The notes below the pieces were generated by a model. It ran no database searches. It saw nothing but the letters and a program-made list of their open reading frames with translations, and was not told where the DNA came from. The position numbers were made by a program, and so were the translations under genes. 64,000 nucleotides of DNA. Origin: Draconibacterium mangrovi (lineage in GTDB: Bacteria; Bacteroidota; Bacteroidia; Bacteroidales; Prolixibacteraceae). The stretch covers positions 1 through 64,000 of the forward strand of contig NZ_JAAAGB010000014.1 of NCBI RefSeq assembly GCF_010586825.1. Direction: 5' to 3'. This document shows, piece by piece, positions 9,675 to 18,212 of the stretch (the first letter of the stretch is position 1; each line of letters opens with the position of its first letter).

Positions 9675-10994
9675 ATGAAAGTTTTAAAATTCGGAGGAAC
9701 ATCGGTTGGCTCGCCTGAGAATATGAGGGCTGTTATGGATTTGGTAACCGATGGAGAGCAAAAGATAGTGGTGTTATCAGCTATGTCAGGAACAACCAAT
9801 TCTTTGGTAGAAATTTCAAATTATCTTAAGAAGAAGAATAAGGATACCGCACGTATTTTTATTGGTAAGCTGGAGGAGAATTATAAAAAGGTAGTTGCTG
9901 AACTTTTTACTTCCGAAGAAAACAAGAAGAAGGGATTAAAGATCATTAATGACGTTTTTCAAACCATAAAATCATTCACATCAGGCACTTTTAGCGAAGT
10001 TGGCGAAAATACAATTCTGGCGCAGGGCGAGATTATCTCAACTAACCTGGTAACCTTGCTGATGAATGAAAACGGCCATGATACAAAGTTGTTGCCGGCT
10101 CTTGATTTTATGAAAATTGATGAGGATAAAGCTGCCGACCTGAATTACATTCGCGAGCATATTAAGCCGGTAATGAAAGAGGTTGGCGAAGCGAAGTATT
10201 ATATTACTCAGGGATTTATTTGCCGCGATGCCGCCGGTGAAATTAACAACCTGCAACGCGGAGGTAGTGATTACACTGCATCGTTGGTTGGTGCTGCTGT
10301 TGATGCCGATGAAATTCAGATTTGGACGGATATCGACGGTTTTCATAACAACGATCCTCGTTTTGTAGAGAATACCAAAAAAATCGATCAGTTGTCGTTT
10401 AACGAAGCGGCTGAGCTGGCCTTTTTCGGAGCAAAAATTCTGCATCCGCAAACGGTTTTGCCGGCGCGTGTTCAGAACATTCCGGTTCGCCTGAAAAATA
10501 CAATGAATCCTACTGATAACGGCACACTTATTACCGCAGAATCGAATGGACGTGGAATTAAAGCTGTTGCTGCAAAAGACGGAATTACCGCAATAAAGAT
10601 TCGCTCGGGAAGGATGTTAAATGCCTATGGTTTCCTTTCGAAGATCTTTAAAGTATTTGCCGATTTCCGCACGCCTATCGACATGATATCAACTTCGGAG
10701 GTGGCTGTTTCTTTAACAATTGATGATACCCGGAACCTTGAATCAATAAAAGAGGAACTGGATAATTATGGTACGGTTGTGCTCGATCAGGACATGACTA
10801 TCGTTTGTATTGTTGGCGATATCATCCAGGAAGAACAAGGTTTTGCGCCGAAGGTATTTAAGGCACTTGATGGTATTCCTATTCGTATGATATCGTACGG
10901 TGGTAGTAATCACAATATTTCTATTCTGATACCAACTCAAAATAAAAAGGAAACGCTACAAGCTTTAAGCGATAATTTATTGAATGGTGAATAG
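9675..10994 (+). CDS. lysC: Aspartate kinase
   Basis: Aspartate kinase phosphorylates aspartate, the first step towards lysine, threonine, methionine and diaminopimelate. The ATG at 9675 is chosen because it opens directly onto the KFGGTSVG nucleotide-binding motif; an in-frame TTG at 9660 only adds a basic leader. The 439 residues comprise the amino-acid-kinase domain (about 1-285, with GGSDYTASL and the GAKILHPQT motif) and two C-terminal ACT domains (about 300-439) expected to bind feedback inhibitors. There is no homoserine dehydrogenase fusion. It is transcribed alone. A second aspartate kinase lies at 62172-63422 and aspartate-semialdehyde dehydrogenase at 26594; which end product inhibits which kinase cannot be read from sequence. 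Confidence 0.96.
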   Translation: MKVLKFGGTSVGSPENMRAVMDLVTDGEQKIVVLSAMSGTTNSLVEISNYLKKKNKDTARIFIGKLEENYKKVVAELFTSEENKKKGLKIINDVFQTIKSFTSGTFSEVGENTILAQGEIISTNLVTLLMNENGHDTKLLPALDFMKIDEDKAADLNYIREHIKPVMKEVGEAKYYITQGFICRDAAGEINNLQRGGSDYTASLVGAAVDADEIQIWTDIDGFHNNDPRFVENTKKIDQLSFNEAAELAFFGAKILHPQTVLPARVQNIPVRLKNTMNPTDNGTLITAESNGRGIKAVAAKDGITAIKIRSGRMLNAYGFLSKIFKVFADFRTPIDMISTSEVAVSLTIDDTRNLESIKEELDNYGTVVLDQDMTIVCIVGDIIQEEQGFAPKVFKALDGIPIRMISYGGSNHNISILIPTQNKKETLQALSDNLLNGE

Positions 10995-11055
10995 CGGAAG
11001 AAATTCCGGATAGCAACGAATCCCGAATAAGACTCAAGCCGGCTTTAAGGGCCGG

Positions 11056-11886
11056 TTAAAACTCAGGAAACTGTAGTTTTAAATTTTGGGGATTGTTCGG
11101 GATTTGTTTTTTATAGCCGGCGGTGGAAGTAAGCTGGTAAACTTCCGAGGCCTCAAAACGCGATGCAATAGTTATTTCGAACCGATCGGTGAGTGGTTGC
11201 ATCGTTGCCAAAGCTTTTTTGTGGGTGTTATTGTCTTTCGATATGTGGCTCAGAAAAACGCATCTCAATTCGCCGTTGGTGTGTTTATCCAGCAGTTCAA
11301 AAGCCTGGTCGTTGGAGAGGTGCCCGACTTTTGAGGCAACTCTTTCTTTCAGAAACTGCGGATAGCGGCCTTCCCATAGCATTTTCTCGTCGTAGTTCGA
11401 TTCCAGAAACAAAGCATTACATTTTGCTACATGCTCTTTTACATTGTCGCACGCCTCGCCAATGTCGGTAAAAACGCCAATATTAATGTCCTTGTAGCTA
11501 ATTCTGAATGAACAGGGGTCAGCAGCATCGTGGAATTTTTGCACCGGGTGCACCGTAAAATCGTCGACAATGATGGTTTCGTTGCAGGTAAAAAACCGCG
11601 GGAAATCGGGCCGAAGATTTTTATACGAACCATCGTAGGTTTTGGCAGTCATATACACCGGAATCTGAAGCCGTTTCCCCATAACCCGTGCACCGCGCAT
11701 GTGGTCGCTGTGTTCGTGTGTAATAAAAAGTGCCCGTAACTTGTTTGCATCCAACCCACGTTCATCCATACGTTTCAGAATCTGCTTGGTCGAAATTCCG
11801 GCGTCGACTAAAATCGCCGAATTTTCGTTGCCAATGTAATAGCAGTTTCCGTTACTTCCTGATGCGATGGCGCAAATTTCGAGCAT
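11056..11886 (-). CDS. Metallo-beta-lactamase-fold hydrolase, YycJ/WalJ-like
   Basis: This 276-residue cytoplasmic protein starts with the ASGSNGNCYY stretch typical of the YycJ/WalJ group. The zinc-binding HxHxDH motif is complete (HEHSDH near residue 56) and further metal-ligand histidines follow. In Firmicutes the homologue is reported as a 5'-3' exonuclease linked to the WalRK region; in Bacteroidota it is a stand-alone conserved gene and its substrate is not established. It is the last gene of a minus-strand run (SIS isomerase, cysteine hydrolase, this gene), starting 56 bases after the hydrolase. Confidence 0.88.
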   Translation of the reverse strand: MLEICAIASGSNGNCYYIGNENSAILVDAGISTKQILKRMDERGLDANKLRALFITHEHSDHMRGARVMGKRLQIPVYMTAKTYDGSYKNLRPDFPRFFTCNETIIVDDFTVHPVQKFHDAADPCSFRISYKDINIGVFTDIGEACDNVKEHVAKCNALFLESNYDEKMLWEGRYPQFLKERVASKVGHLSNDQAFELLDKHTNGELRCVFLSHISKDNNTHKKALATMQPLTDRFEITIASRFEASEVYQLTSTAGYKKQIPNNPQNLKLQFPEF

Positions 11887-11942
11887 ATTGTTTTGTTAAT
11901 GGTCATCGCCCGAGTTGACGCAGGCGATGACTATGGTGATTT

Positions 11943-12491
11943 TTATTTTACGAGTTTTGAAATGGCACGGAATGAAGGATCGCCGGCTGAAGTGGTTAAT
12001 TCAAACAAGATCGATTCGTATGAGCTCATCATAATTCCTTCGAAACGGAAACGCTCTTTTGCCAACTCAAGATTAGCCGCGGTGCGCGATGAAACACAAT
12101 CCATAACTACGATCGGGTTTAAACCGGCGGCTTTCAAATCAACAGCAGTCTGCAGTACACACACGTGCGATTCAATTCCGCAAATGATGATGTTTTTCGC
12201 GTTCAGTTCTTTTAATTTTTCAGAAATTTCAGGAACATCGTAACAGCTAAAGTCTTTCTTTTCAAAGTAGCTGAATTCATCAAAAGCAGCCTGAATCTCG
12301 GGTACAGTTTCACCCAGGCCTTTTGTGTATTGCTGCGATACCAACATCGGCATTTCCAGCTCTTTCAAGCCCAGTGTTAGTGTTTCGCAATTTTTTAAAA
12401 GTGTTTCTTTCTCGTTCATTGCAGCAATCAGCCGCTCCTGAATATCGATAACCAGTCCAACCGTATTTTCTTTTGTAATTCTCATCTTCAA
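11943..12491 (-). CDS. Isochorismatase-family cysteine hydrolase
   Basis: The 182-residue protein has the three catalytic elements of the isochorismatase/nicotinamidase superfamily: Asp in VIDIQERL near residue 16, a Lys in the YFEKKDFSC segment, and Cys in GIESHVCVLQT near residue 115, preceded by the usual non-proline cis-peptide region. Bacteroidota relatives are annotated as hydrolases or nicotinamidase-like proteins; the metal-site residues that define true nicotinamidases are not obvious, so the substrate is left open. It starts 19 bases after the SIS isomerase gene and is presumably co-transcribed with it. Two ATGs (12491 and 12485) are possible starts. Confidence 0.87.
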   Translation of the reverse strand: MKMRITKENTVGLVIDIQERLIAAMNEKETLLKNCETLTLGLKELEMPMLVSQQYTKGLGETVPEIQAAFDEFSYFEKKDFSCYDVPEISEKLKELNAKNIIICGIESHVCVLQTAVDLKAAGLNPIVVMDCVSSRTAANLELAKERFRFEGIMMSSYESILFELTTSAGDPSFRAISKLVK

Positions 12492-12510
12492 TCTTAGGTT
12501 ATAAATCTTT

Positions 12511-13137
12511 TCAATCTAATTCAATCCTTCTTTCACTCTCGGCCTGTAAACGCGATTTGCTTCCCAAATATCCTCCGTGGTGGCGTTTGGCATAATCTTC
12601 GTTTGAAAAACCAATTTTGTTCATCATCGATACCACCAATGCATCGCCAATTACGGTCATTACGGTGGTGGATGTTGTTGGAGAAAGTCCCAGTGGGCAA
12701 ACTTCCTGTGGGTTTCCGGTATAAATAAAAGCATCGGCAGCTTTTGCCAGCACACCTTCCGGGTTACTCGAAATAACGATCAACGGAAGCCCGGCATATA
12801 AATTTTCTGCCAGTTCAATCAGCTCAATAATTTCGCGGGTTTTTCCCGAGTTTGAAATCACCAGTAAAACATCGTTTTGTTGCAGCACTCCCAGGTCGCC
12901 ATGTTGCGATTCGCTGGGGTGAAGAAAAACCGCTGGTGTTCCGGTTGAGCTAAATGTGGTTGCAATATTGGCTGCAATTTGCCCGGCTTTTCCCATTCCG
13001 CTGGTAACCAGTTTTCCATTCTTTTGGTGTACCTGGCGGTATATCAATTCAATAGCATCAAGCATTCCATCTTCTACCGGAATAGCCTGAATGGCTTTTG
13101 CTTCGTGTTCAATAACTTGTCTGATCGCTTCCTTCAT
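12511..13137 (-). CDS. SIS-domain sugar-phosphate isomerase, KdsD/GutQ-like without CBS domains
   Basis: The start at 13137 is preferred over an in-frame codon at 13197 because MKEAIRQVIEHE aligns with the start of KdsD-type proteins and the -7 element at 13159 lies upstream. The 208 residues cover a single SIS domain with HPSESQHGDLG, ISNSGKTREI, the CPLGLSPTTSTT signature and a final KRHHGGYLG stretch. These are hallmarks of D-arabinose 5-phosphate isomerase, which makes the Kdo precursor arabinose 5-phosphate from ribulose 5-phosphate. The two CBS domains of full-length KdsD (about 320 residues) are absent; the frame stops naturally after the SIS domain. Isomerase activity is likely but unproven for this short form. 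Confidence 0.88.
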   Translation of the reverse strand: MKEAIRQVIEHEAKAIQAIPVEDGMLDAIELIYRQVHQKNGKLVTSGMGKAGQIAANIATTFSSTGTPAVFLHPSESQHGDLGVLQQNDVLLVISNSGKTREIIELIELAENLYAGLPLIVISSNPEGVLAKAADAFIYTGNPQEVCPLGLSPTTSTTVMTVIGDALVVSMMNKIGFSNEDYAKRHHGGYLGSKSRLQAESERRIELD

Positions 13138-13158
13138 TGTAATCTGTTTTAAGTGCTG

Positions 13159-13166
13159 CAAATCTA
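13159..13166 (-). promoter_or_regulatory. Putative -7 element for the SIS isomerase operon
   Basis: The minus strand reads TAGATTTG, an exact TAnnTTTG match, 21 bases before the ATG at 13137. This supports the shorter start over the codon at 13197. Confidence 0.5.
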
Positions 13167-13425
13167 CTGAAAAAAAAGAAGTGGCTCTGTACAGCAATTC
13201 TGATTTAGCAGAATTTTACAATCAAGTGATTTTAGTTACAGAAAAAATGTGTTGTAAGTCATAAAATTTCAAAACAAAATGAAGGGTTTAACGGTTAAAT
13301 AATCGTTACATTTAACATTAATTTTTAAAAACTGAAAGTCAATTAGTTAATGAACTAGTGTTTAAACCATGTTTTTGCTTCTGGTCCGGTTATAGTTGGC
13401 TTTCGACGACAAACAATTAATATAT

Positions 13426-14559
13426 ATGAAAATTCATGAATATCAAGCCCGAAATTTATTCAGGAAGTACGGGATTCCTGTGCCGGAAGGTGTTGTTTGC
13501 CATACGGTTGATGAGGTAAAACAAAATGTATCGGACAAAGACAAGCTGCGTGTAATAAAAGCGCAGGTACATGTTGGAGGACGCGGAAAGGCCGGCGGTG
13601 TAAAATTGGCGAATACAAAAGCCGAGGCCGTTGAAAAAGCCGAACAAATTCTTGGAATGGACATTAAAGGCATTACAGTTGAAAAAGTATTGGTTGCCGA
13701 TGCGGTGGACATTGAAAAGGAATTTTATGTTGGTTTGATCAACGACCGGAACACCAAGTCGGTAACGCTGATGGCCAGTGCCGAAGGTGGCGTTGAAATT
13801 GAAGAAGTGGCAAAAGTTTCGCCGGAGAAAATCATTAAAATGCCTATCGATCCGTCGATGGGATTAATGCCCTGGCAGGCACGTAAAATTGCCATTCAAC
13901 TGTTTGCCGATCCGAAAGAAATCAGACAGTGTGCCAATATTCTGGTAAAACTTTACCAGCTTTATGTTGAGACCGATTCATCGCTGGCTGAGATCAACCC
14001 TCTGGTTCTTACACCGGACAAACAGGTTTTGGCTATCGACGGTAAAATGAATTTTGATGACAACGCCTTGTATCGCCAGAAAGAAATTTTGAGCATGCGT
14101 GAGGCCGATAAAGATGAGCTGAAAGAGATTGAGGCCAACGCAAAAGGTCTTTCGTACATTAAACTCGATGGAAATATTGGATGTATGGTAAACGGTGCCG
14201 GATTGGCAATGGCTACCATGGATATGATTAAATTATATGGCGGCGAACCTGCCAACTTCCTTGATATTGGTGGTTCATCGAATCCACAAAAAGTGGTGGA
14301 TGCCATGAATATTTTGCTGAGCGACCAGAATGTGAAATCGGTTATGATCAACATTTTTGGTGGTATTACCCGTTGCGACGATGTAGCCCGCGGTTTGGTA
14401 ATCGCACTCGATCAGATAAAAACGGATGTGCCTATTGTAATTCGTTTGTCGGGAACTAACGCCAAAGAAGGTCTGGAGATTATTAAGCAAACAGGATTGC
14501 CGGTTGTTGAAACCATGCGCGAAGCGGCTCAAACAGCAATAGAGTTAAGTAAAAAGTAA
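13426..14559 (+). CDS. sucC: Succinyl-CoA synthetase beta subunit (ADP/GDP-forming)
   Basis: Beta subunit of the TCA-cycle enzyme that interconverts succinyl-CoA and succinate with ATP or GTP formation. The 377 residues from the ATG at 13426 start with the canonical MKIHEYQA; an upstream codon at 13396 would add ten residues and is not needed. The ATP-grasp domain covers about 1-235 (VHVGGRGKAGGVK phosphate-loop region, EINPLVL metal-binding region) and the C-terminal CoA-ligase domain follows, with INIFGGITRCD near 310. It is followed 24 bases on by sucD. The upstream 288 bases separating it from the divergent SIS operon must hold its promoter, but no TAnnTTTG match was found there on the plus strand. 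Confidence 0.97.
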   Translation: MKIHEYQARNLFRKYGIPVPEGVVCHTVDEVKQNVSDKDKLRVIKAQVHVGGRGKAGGVKLANTKAEAVEKAEQILGMDIKGITVEKVLVADAVDIEKEFYVGLINDRNTKSVTLMASAEGGVEIEEVAKVSPEKIIKMPIDPSMGLMPWQARKIAIQLFADPKEIRQCANILVKLYQLYVETDSSLAEINPLVLTPDKQVLAIDGKMNFDDNALYRQKEILSMREADKDELKEIEANAKGLSYIKLDGNIGCMVNGAGLAMATMDMIKLYGGEPANFLDIGGSSNPQKVVDAMNILLSDQNVKSVMINIFGGITRCDDVARGLVIALDQIKTDVPIVIRLSGTNAKEGLEIIKQTGLPVVETMREAAQTAIELSKK

Positions 14560-14583
14560 GGCAAAAGTTTAAAGAAAAAAGTA

Positions 14584-15456
14584 ATGAGCATACTTATAAA
14601 TAAAGATACAAAAGTAATCGTACAGGGAATTACCGGTCGCGACGGAGCATTTCATACCTCGAAAATGAAAGCCTACGGAACCAATATAGTTGGTGGAACC
14701 TCGCCCGGAAAAGCCGGACAGGAAGTTGAAGGCGTACCGGTTTTTAACAGTGTTGAAGATGCCGTTAAAGCAACTGGTGCCAATGCATCGGTAATATTTG
14801 TGCCGGCGGCGTTTGCTGCCGATGCCATTATGGAGGCCAGTTATGCAGGTATTGACCTGGTGGTTTGTATTACCGAACATGTTCCGGTTCAGGACATGAT
14901 TAAAGTAACTCCGGTTTTGAAGAAACACGGTACAAAACTGATTGGTGCCAACTGTCCGGGATTAATAACACCTGACGAGTGTTTGATCGGAATTTTACCG
15001 GCAATGATATTCAAAAAAGGAAATGTTGGTTTAATCTCGCGGTCGGGGACGTTAACCTACGAAGTGGTAAATATGTTGACTGAGAGCGGACTTGGACAAA
15101 CCACTTGCGTAGGAATTGGTGGCGACGCTGTTTCGGGTTTGTATTTCATCGATTTGCTGGAGATGTACGAAAACGATCCGGCTACCGAAGCCGTTGTTTT
15201 AATTGGTGAAATTGGTGGCGATGCCGAAGAGCAGGCAGCCCGTTTTATTAAGGAGAAAATGACCAAGCCGGTAGTTGCATTTATTGCCGGGCAATCGGCG
15301 CCTCCCGGAAAACGAATGGGACACGCCGGTGCTATTATTTCAAGCGGATCGGGAACTGCGGAAGAAAAGATTAAAGCTTTTAAAGCTGCAGATGTGCCGG
15401 TGGCAAAAGAGCCACGGGATATTCCCGGATTAGTAAAAGAAAAGTTGGGATTGTAG
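14584..15456 (+). CDS. sucD: Succinyl-CoA synthetase alpha subunit
   Basis: Alpha subunit partner of SucC; it carries the CoA-binding Rossmann domain ([13 protein letters not shown], residues about 13-25) and the phosphohistidine loop GHAGAII near residue 245. At 290 residues it has the normal family length, and the GANCPGLI and SRSGTLTYE motifs are intact. The 24-base gap after sucC without a terminator indicates one transcript. A perfect palindromic terminator follows 22 bases after the stop codon. Confidence 0.97.
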   Translation: MSILINKDTKVIVQGITGRDGAFHTSKMKAYGTNIVGGTSPGKAGQEVEGVPVFNSVEDAVKATGANASVIFVPAAFAADAIMEASYAGIDLVVCITEHVPVQDMIKVTPVLKKHGTKLIGANCPGLITPDECLIGILPAMIFKKGNVGLISRSGTLTYEVVNMLTESGLGQTTCVGIGGDAVSGLYFIDLLEMYENDPATEAVVLIGEIGGDAEEQAARFIKEKMTKPVVAFIAGQSAPPGKRMGHAGAIISSGSGTAEEKIKAFKAADVPVAKEPRDIPGLVKEKLGL

Positions 15457-15478
15457 TATTTCATTGAGATATAAAAAA

Positions 15479-15513
15479 CAAAGCCGGTAAAATTTTACCG
15501 GCTTTGTTTTTTT
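15479..15513 (+). terminator. sucCD terminator
   Basis: A perfect 28-base palindrome (15479-15506, arms CAAAGCCGGTAAAA) is followed by a run of seven T. It lies just after sucD and directly before the dispersed element copy B. Confidence 0.9.
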
Positions 15514-15692
15514 CTGAAAGTCCAATAAAAATTAGTAGCAAACTCTGCTTCAAAATTTATAGACTCACCCTGATTGTGCCTTCGACACAATCGTCCCTCT
15601 CTTTTTAAAGAGAGGGAATGAGGTAGAGTTCGATGAAAATTTTAATGACTCTCATCACTGTTGGTGATTCCCGGAAATTATGAATGTTTTAT
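15509..15692. repeat. Dispersed intergenic hairpin element, copy B
   Basis: Second copy of the element at 1581-1764, with the same block order: TTTTTCTGAAAGTCC, GACTCACCCTGATT, CGACACAATCGTCCCTCTCT, a CCCTCTCTTTTTAAAGAGAGGG hairpin, GAATGAGG, TGTTGGTGATTCCCGG and a final GTTTTAT. As in copy A it begins in the T-run of a terminator. Its right end reaches the arsC stop codon (TAA at 15689-15691, minus strand). Confidence 0.75.
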
Positions 15693-16027
15693 AGAATCTC
15701 GTCAATATTTTCAGGAGGATTTCCCAGAACAGCTTTATCGCTGTTCACTACGATAGGGCGGTGCAGAAGTTTCGGATTTTCAACCAGTACTTTTATCCAT
15801 TCTTCGTCGCTCAGTATTTTTCCTTTGTATTGATCTTTGTAGTCTTGTTCGTGCTGGCGCACAAAATCGAATGGTTTTTTGCCCGTTTTGGCAATTAATT
15901 CCGAAAGTTCTTTTTCGCTTAAACCGTCAGTCAGGTAAGTTACAACTTCAAAATTACAACCTTTGTCTTCAAGGTACTGCAGCCCTTTTCTGCTTTTCGA
16001 GCAGCGCGGATTGTGATATATCTTCAT
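15689..16027 (-). CDS. arsC: ArsC/Spx-family reductase (glutaredoxin-type arsenate reductase)
   Basis: A 112-residue thioredoxin-fold protein with the single active-site cysteine Cys9 in NPRCSKSRK and the LLHRPIVV motif (Arg and cis-Pro) near 88-95. This is the glutathione/glutaredoxin-dependent ArsC family, which also contains YffB/Spx-like proteins of unclear activity. No arsenic resistance genes (arsB, acr3, arsR) are nearby; instead the gene closes a prfB-ppk1-arsC run with only 14 bases between ppk1 and arsC. A housekeeping YffB-like role is therefore as likely as arsenate reduction. Confidence 0.87.
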   Translation of the reverse strand: MKIYHNPRCSKSRKGLQYLEDKGCNFEVVTYLTDGLSEKELSELIAKTGKKPFDFVRQHEQDYKDQYKGKILSDEEWIKVLVENPKLLHRPIVVNSDKAVLGNPPENIDEIL

Positions 16028-16041
16028 GTTTTATTCTGTAT

Positions 16042-18114
16042 TTAATTATTTTCTGTTTCTGTATTTGATATCGATTTAATGTAATTGTAGAAGTCCTCCT
16101 GCGCACGGTATTTTTTATCGGGACTTCCGTCGGCATACATATTTAATAGCTTAGGATCGAGTATGCGGGCTTTCGAATTATCCTTTAACTGAATGAGCAG
16201 TTGTTCTTTTAATTCCGCTTTAATCGACTCGTTGTAAATAGGGCAGGCAACCTCAATTCTTCGGTTCAGGTTGCGCGACATCCAGTCGGCTGACGAGATA
16301 TACATTTTTTCTTCGCCACCGGCACCAAACAAAAACAGTCTTGTGTGCTCAAGGTATTTATCCACAATACTAATGGCGCTTATGTTTTCGCTGTAACCTT
16401 CTAATCCAATCTGCATTCCGAAAATACCACGTATGATCAGCTGTATTTTAACACCTGCCTGGGAAGCTTCGTACAGCTTCATCATCATTCCCGGATCAAT
16501 CAGGCTATTCATTTTCAGGATCATCCATGCGGGTTTTCCCTGTTTGGCCAGCTTTATTTCACGGTCGATGTTTTTTATAAAGTGTTTACGCATCGAGAAC
16601 GGGCTTACAACAAGGTGTTCATAATCGAAATGCAGGTAGTTTTGTTTAAAAAACATAAATACTTTTTCCACTTCGTCGGCCAATCGCGGATCGGCAGTAA
16701 GCAAGCCTTTATCAGTATAAACCCTTGCAGTTCCTTCATGGAAGTTTCCCGTGCCAATGTATGCATAGTTACGCATTTTTCCATCTTCTTTTCGCTGAAC
16801 CCACACCAACTTGCTGTGTACTTTCATTCCGGGAACCCCGTTTATTACGTTGGCGCCTTCTTCCTGTAATTTGTTAGACCAGAAAATATTCGCCTCTTCA
16901 TCGAAACGTGCCTGAAGTTCCACAACAACGGTAACCTTTTTCCCGTTTCTTACGGCATTTAAAAGCGCATTCACAACTTTCGAGTCAGCGGCAACACGGT
17001 AAATTGTAAGTCCAATTTCTTTCACCTGAGGATCGATTGCTGCTTCGCGCAGAAAATCGAGGACATGATTAAATGTATGGTATGGAAAATGCAACAAAAT
17101 ATCCTTTTGCCGCATCATTTTCAGGATACTGGTAAAAGGAGGCAGGTCTTTGTGTCGCGAAGGAGGCAGGTTGGTATAGTAATGTTCTTTTTTACCGATT
17201 TCAGGGAAATTCATAAAATCCTTATGATTGTGGTAGCGACCACCCGGAACTGCATCATCTTTTGCCAACTTCATTTTTTTTAGTAAAAAATCGAGCAGGT
17301 CATCGGGCATTTCCCTGTCGTAAAGTAAACGAACCGGTTTTCCCTTTTTCCGTTTTTTCAGGCTGGTGCTCATTTTCTCGATAAAACTTTTTGAGATGTC
17401 GTCGTCGAGATCGAGCTCAGCATCGCGGGTAATTTTTATGGTATATGTTTCGTAACGGTTGTAGTCAAAATAAAAGAAGATATCGGCCATGCAATAGCGA
17501 ATGATATCATCGAGTATGATTACAAATTGTTTTCCCTCATCGCCGGGAATAACCAGGAATCGTGGTACAGAGCGACCGGGAATTCGAATTAATGAGTAAG
17601 CTTTGTCGTCGGGTGTTTCCTCATTCCACAATTTAATGGCCAGGTATACCGAACGATCGCGCAGGTAGGGAAATTTGTTCTTACTCAACATAATCGGTAC
17701 CAGGTTTGGAAGTACCTTGTCGTAAAAATATTTCCTTACCAGTTCTCCCTGGCTTTCGGTGAGTTCTGTTTCGTCGATAATAAAAATGCCACTGGCTTTC
17801 AGTTCTGTAATAATATTTTTAAATATCTCCTGTACCTTTTCCTGCTGTTGATTAACCGTTGCATAAATTTTATTGTGCAATTCTTTTGGGGTCATTTCGC
17901 CCAGCAAATTCTCTTCGTCTTTTCCAATATCTACCATTCGGCGAACGGTAGCCACCCTAACTCTGAAAAATTCATCAAGGTTATTCGAGAAAATTCCAAT
18001 AAAACGAATTTTTTCAAAAAGAGGTGTTTCCGGATCTTCAGCTTCCTGAAGAACGCGCTCGTTAAACGATAACCAACTAATTTCCCGATTTATGAACTTT
18101 TCATTTGAATACAT
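16042..18114 (-). CDS. ppk1: Polyphosphate kinase 1
   Basis: Polyphosphate kinase polymerises the gamma phosphate of ATP into inorganic polyphosphate. The 690 residues match the family length, opening with the NREISWLSFNERVLQEA motif of the N-terminal domain. The phosphorylated histidine is in the VHSKLVWV segment (about residue 436) and the second catalytic histidine in YLEHTRLF (about 591); the IGTGNFHEGTARVYTD segment is also complete. It follows prfB by 98 bases on the minus strand and precedes arsC by 14 bases. No exopolyphosphatase gene is adjacent. Confidence 0.97.
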   Translation of the reverse strand: MYSNEKFINREISWLSFNERVLQEAEDPETPLFEKIRFIGIFSNNLDEFFRVRVATVRRMVDIGKDEENLLGEMTPKELHNKIYATVNQQQEKVQEIFKNIITELKASGIFIIDETELTESQGELVRKYFYDKVLPNLVPIMLSKNKFPYLRDRSVYLAIKLWNEETPDDKAYSLIRIPGRSVPRFLVIPGDEGKQFVIILDDIIRYCMADIFFYFDYNRYETYTIKITRDAELDLDDDISKSFIEKMSTSLKKRKKGKPVRLLYDREMPDDLLDFLLKKMKLAKDDAVPGGRYHNHKDFMNFPEIGKKEHYYTNLPPSRHKDLPPFTSILKMMRQKDILLHFPYHTFNHVLDFLREAAIDPQVKEIGLTIYRVAADSKVVNALLNAVRNGKKVTVVVELQARFDEEANIFWSNKLQEEGANVINGVPGMKVHSKLVWVQRKEDGKMRNYAYIGTGNFHEGTARVYTDKGLLTADPRLADEVEKVFMFFKQNYLHFDYEHLVVSPFSMRKHFIKNIDREIKLAKQGKPAWMILKMNSLIDPGMMMKLYEASQAGVKIQLIIRGIFGMQIGLEGYSENISAISIVDKYLEHTRLFLFGAGGEEKMYISSADWMSRNLNRRIEVACPIYNESIKAELKEQLLIQLKDNSKARILDPKLLNMYADGSPDKKYRAQEDFYNYIKSISNTETENN

Positions 18115-18212
18115 CTGACGCTGATTTTGAGTGGAACTGACAAAATATATTGACTTTTACAAGATGTGAAAAGCCGGCGAAAAAAGCAAGAATAAAGCGG
18201 GTTTTCGGTGTA

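Noticed and set aside
11036-11057. Terminator hairpin after the first aspartate kinase
   Set aside because: Only a short CCGGC/GCCGG stem without a T-run on either strand; too weak to list.
15689-16027. Arsenic-resistance island
   Set aside because: arsC stands beside ppk1 and prfB without arsB, acr3 or arsR, so a housekeeping role is more likely.
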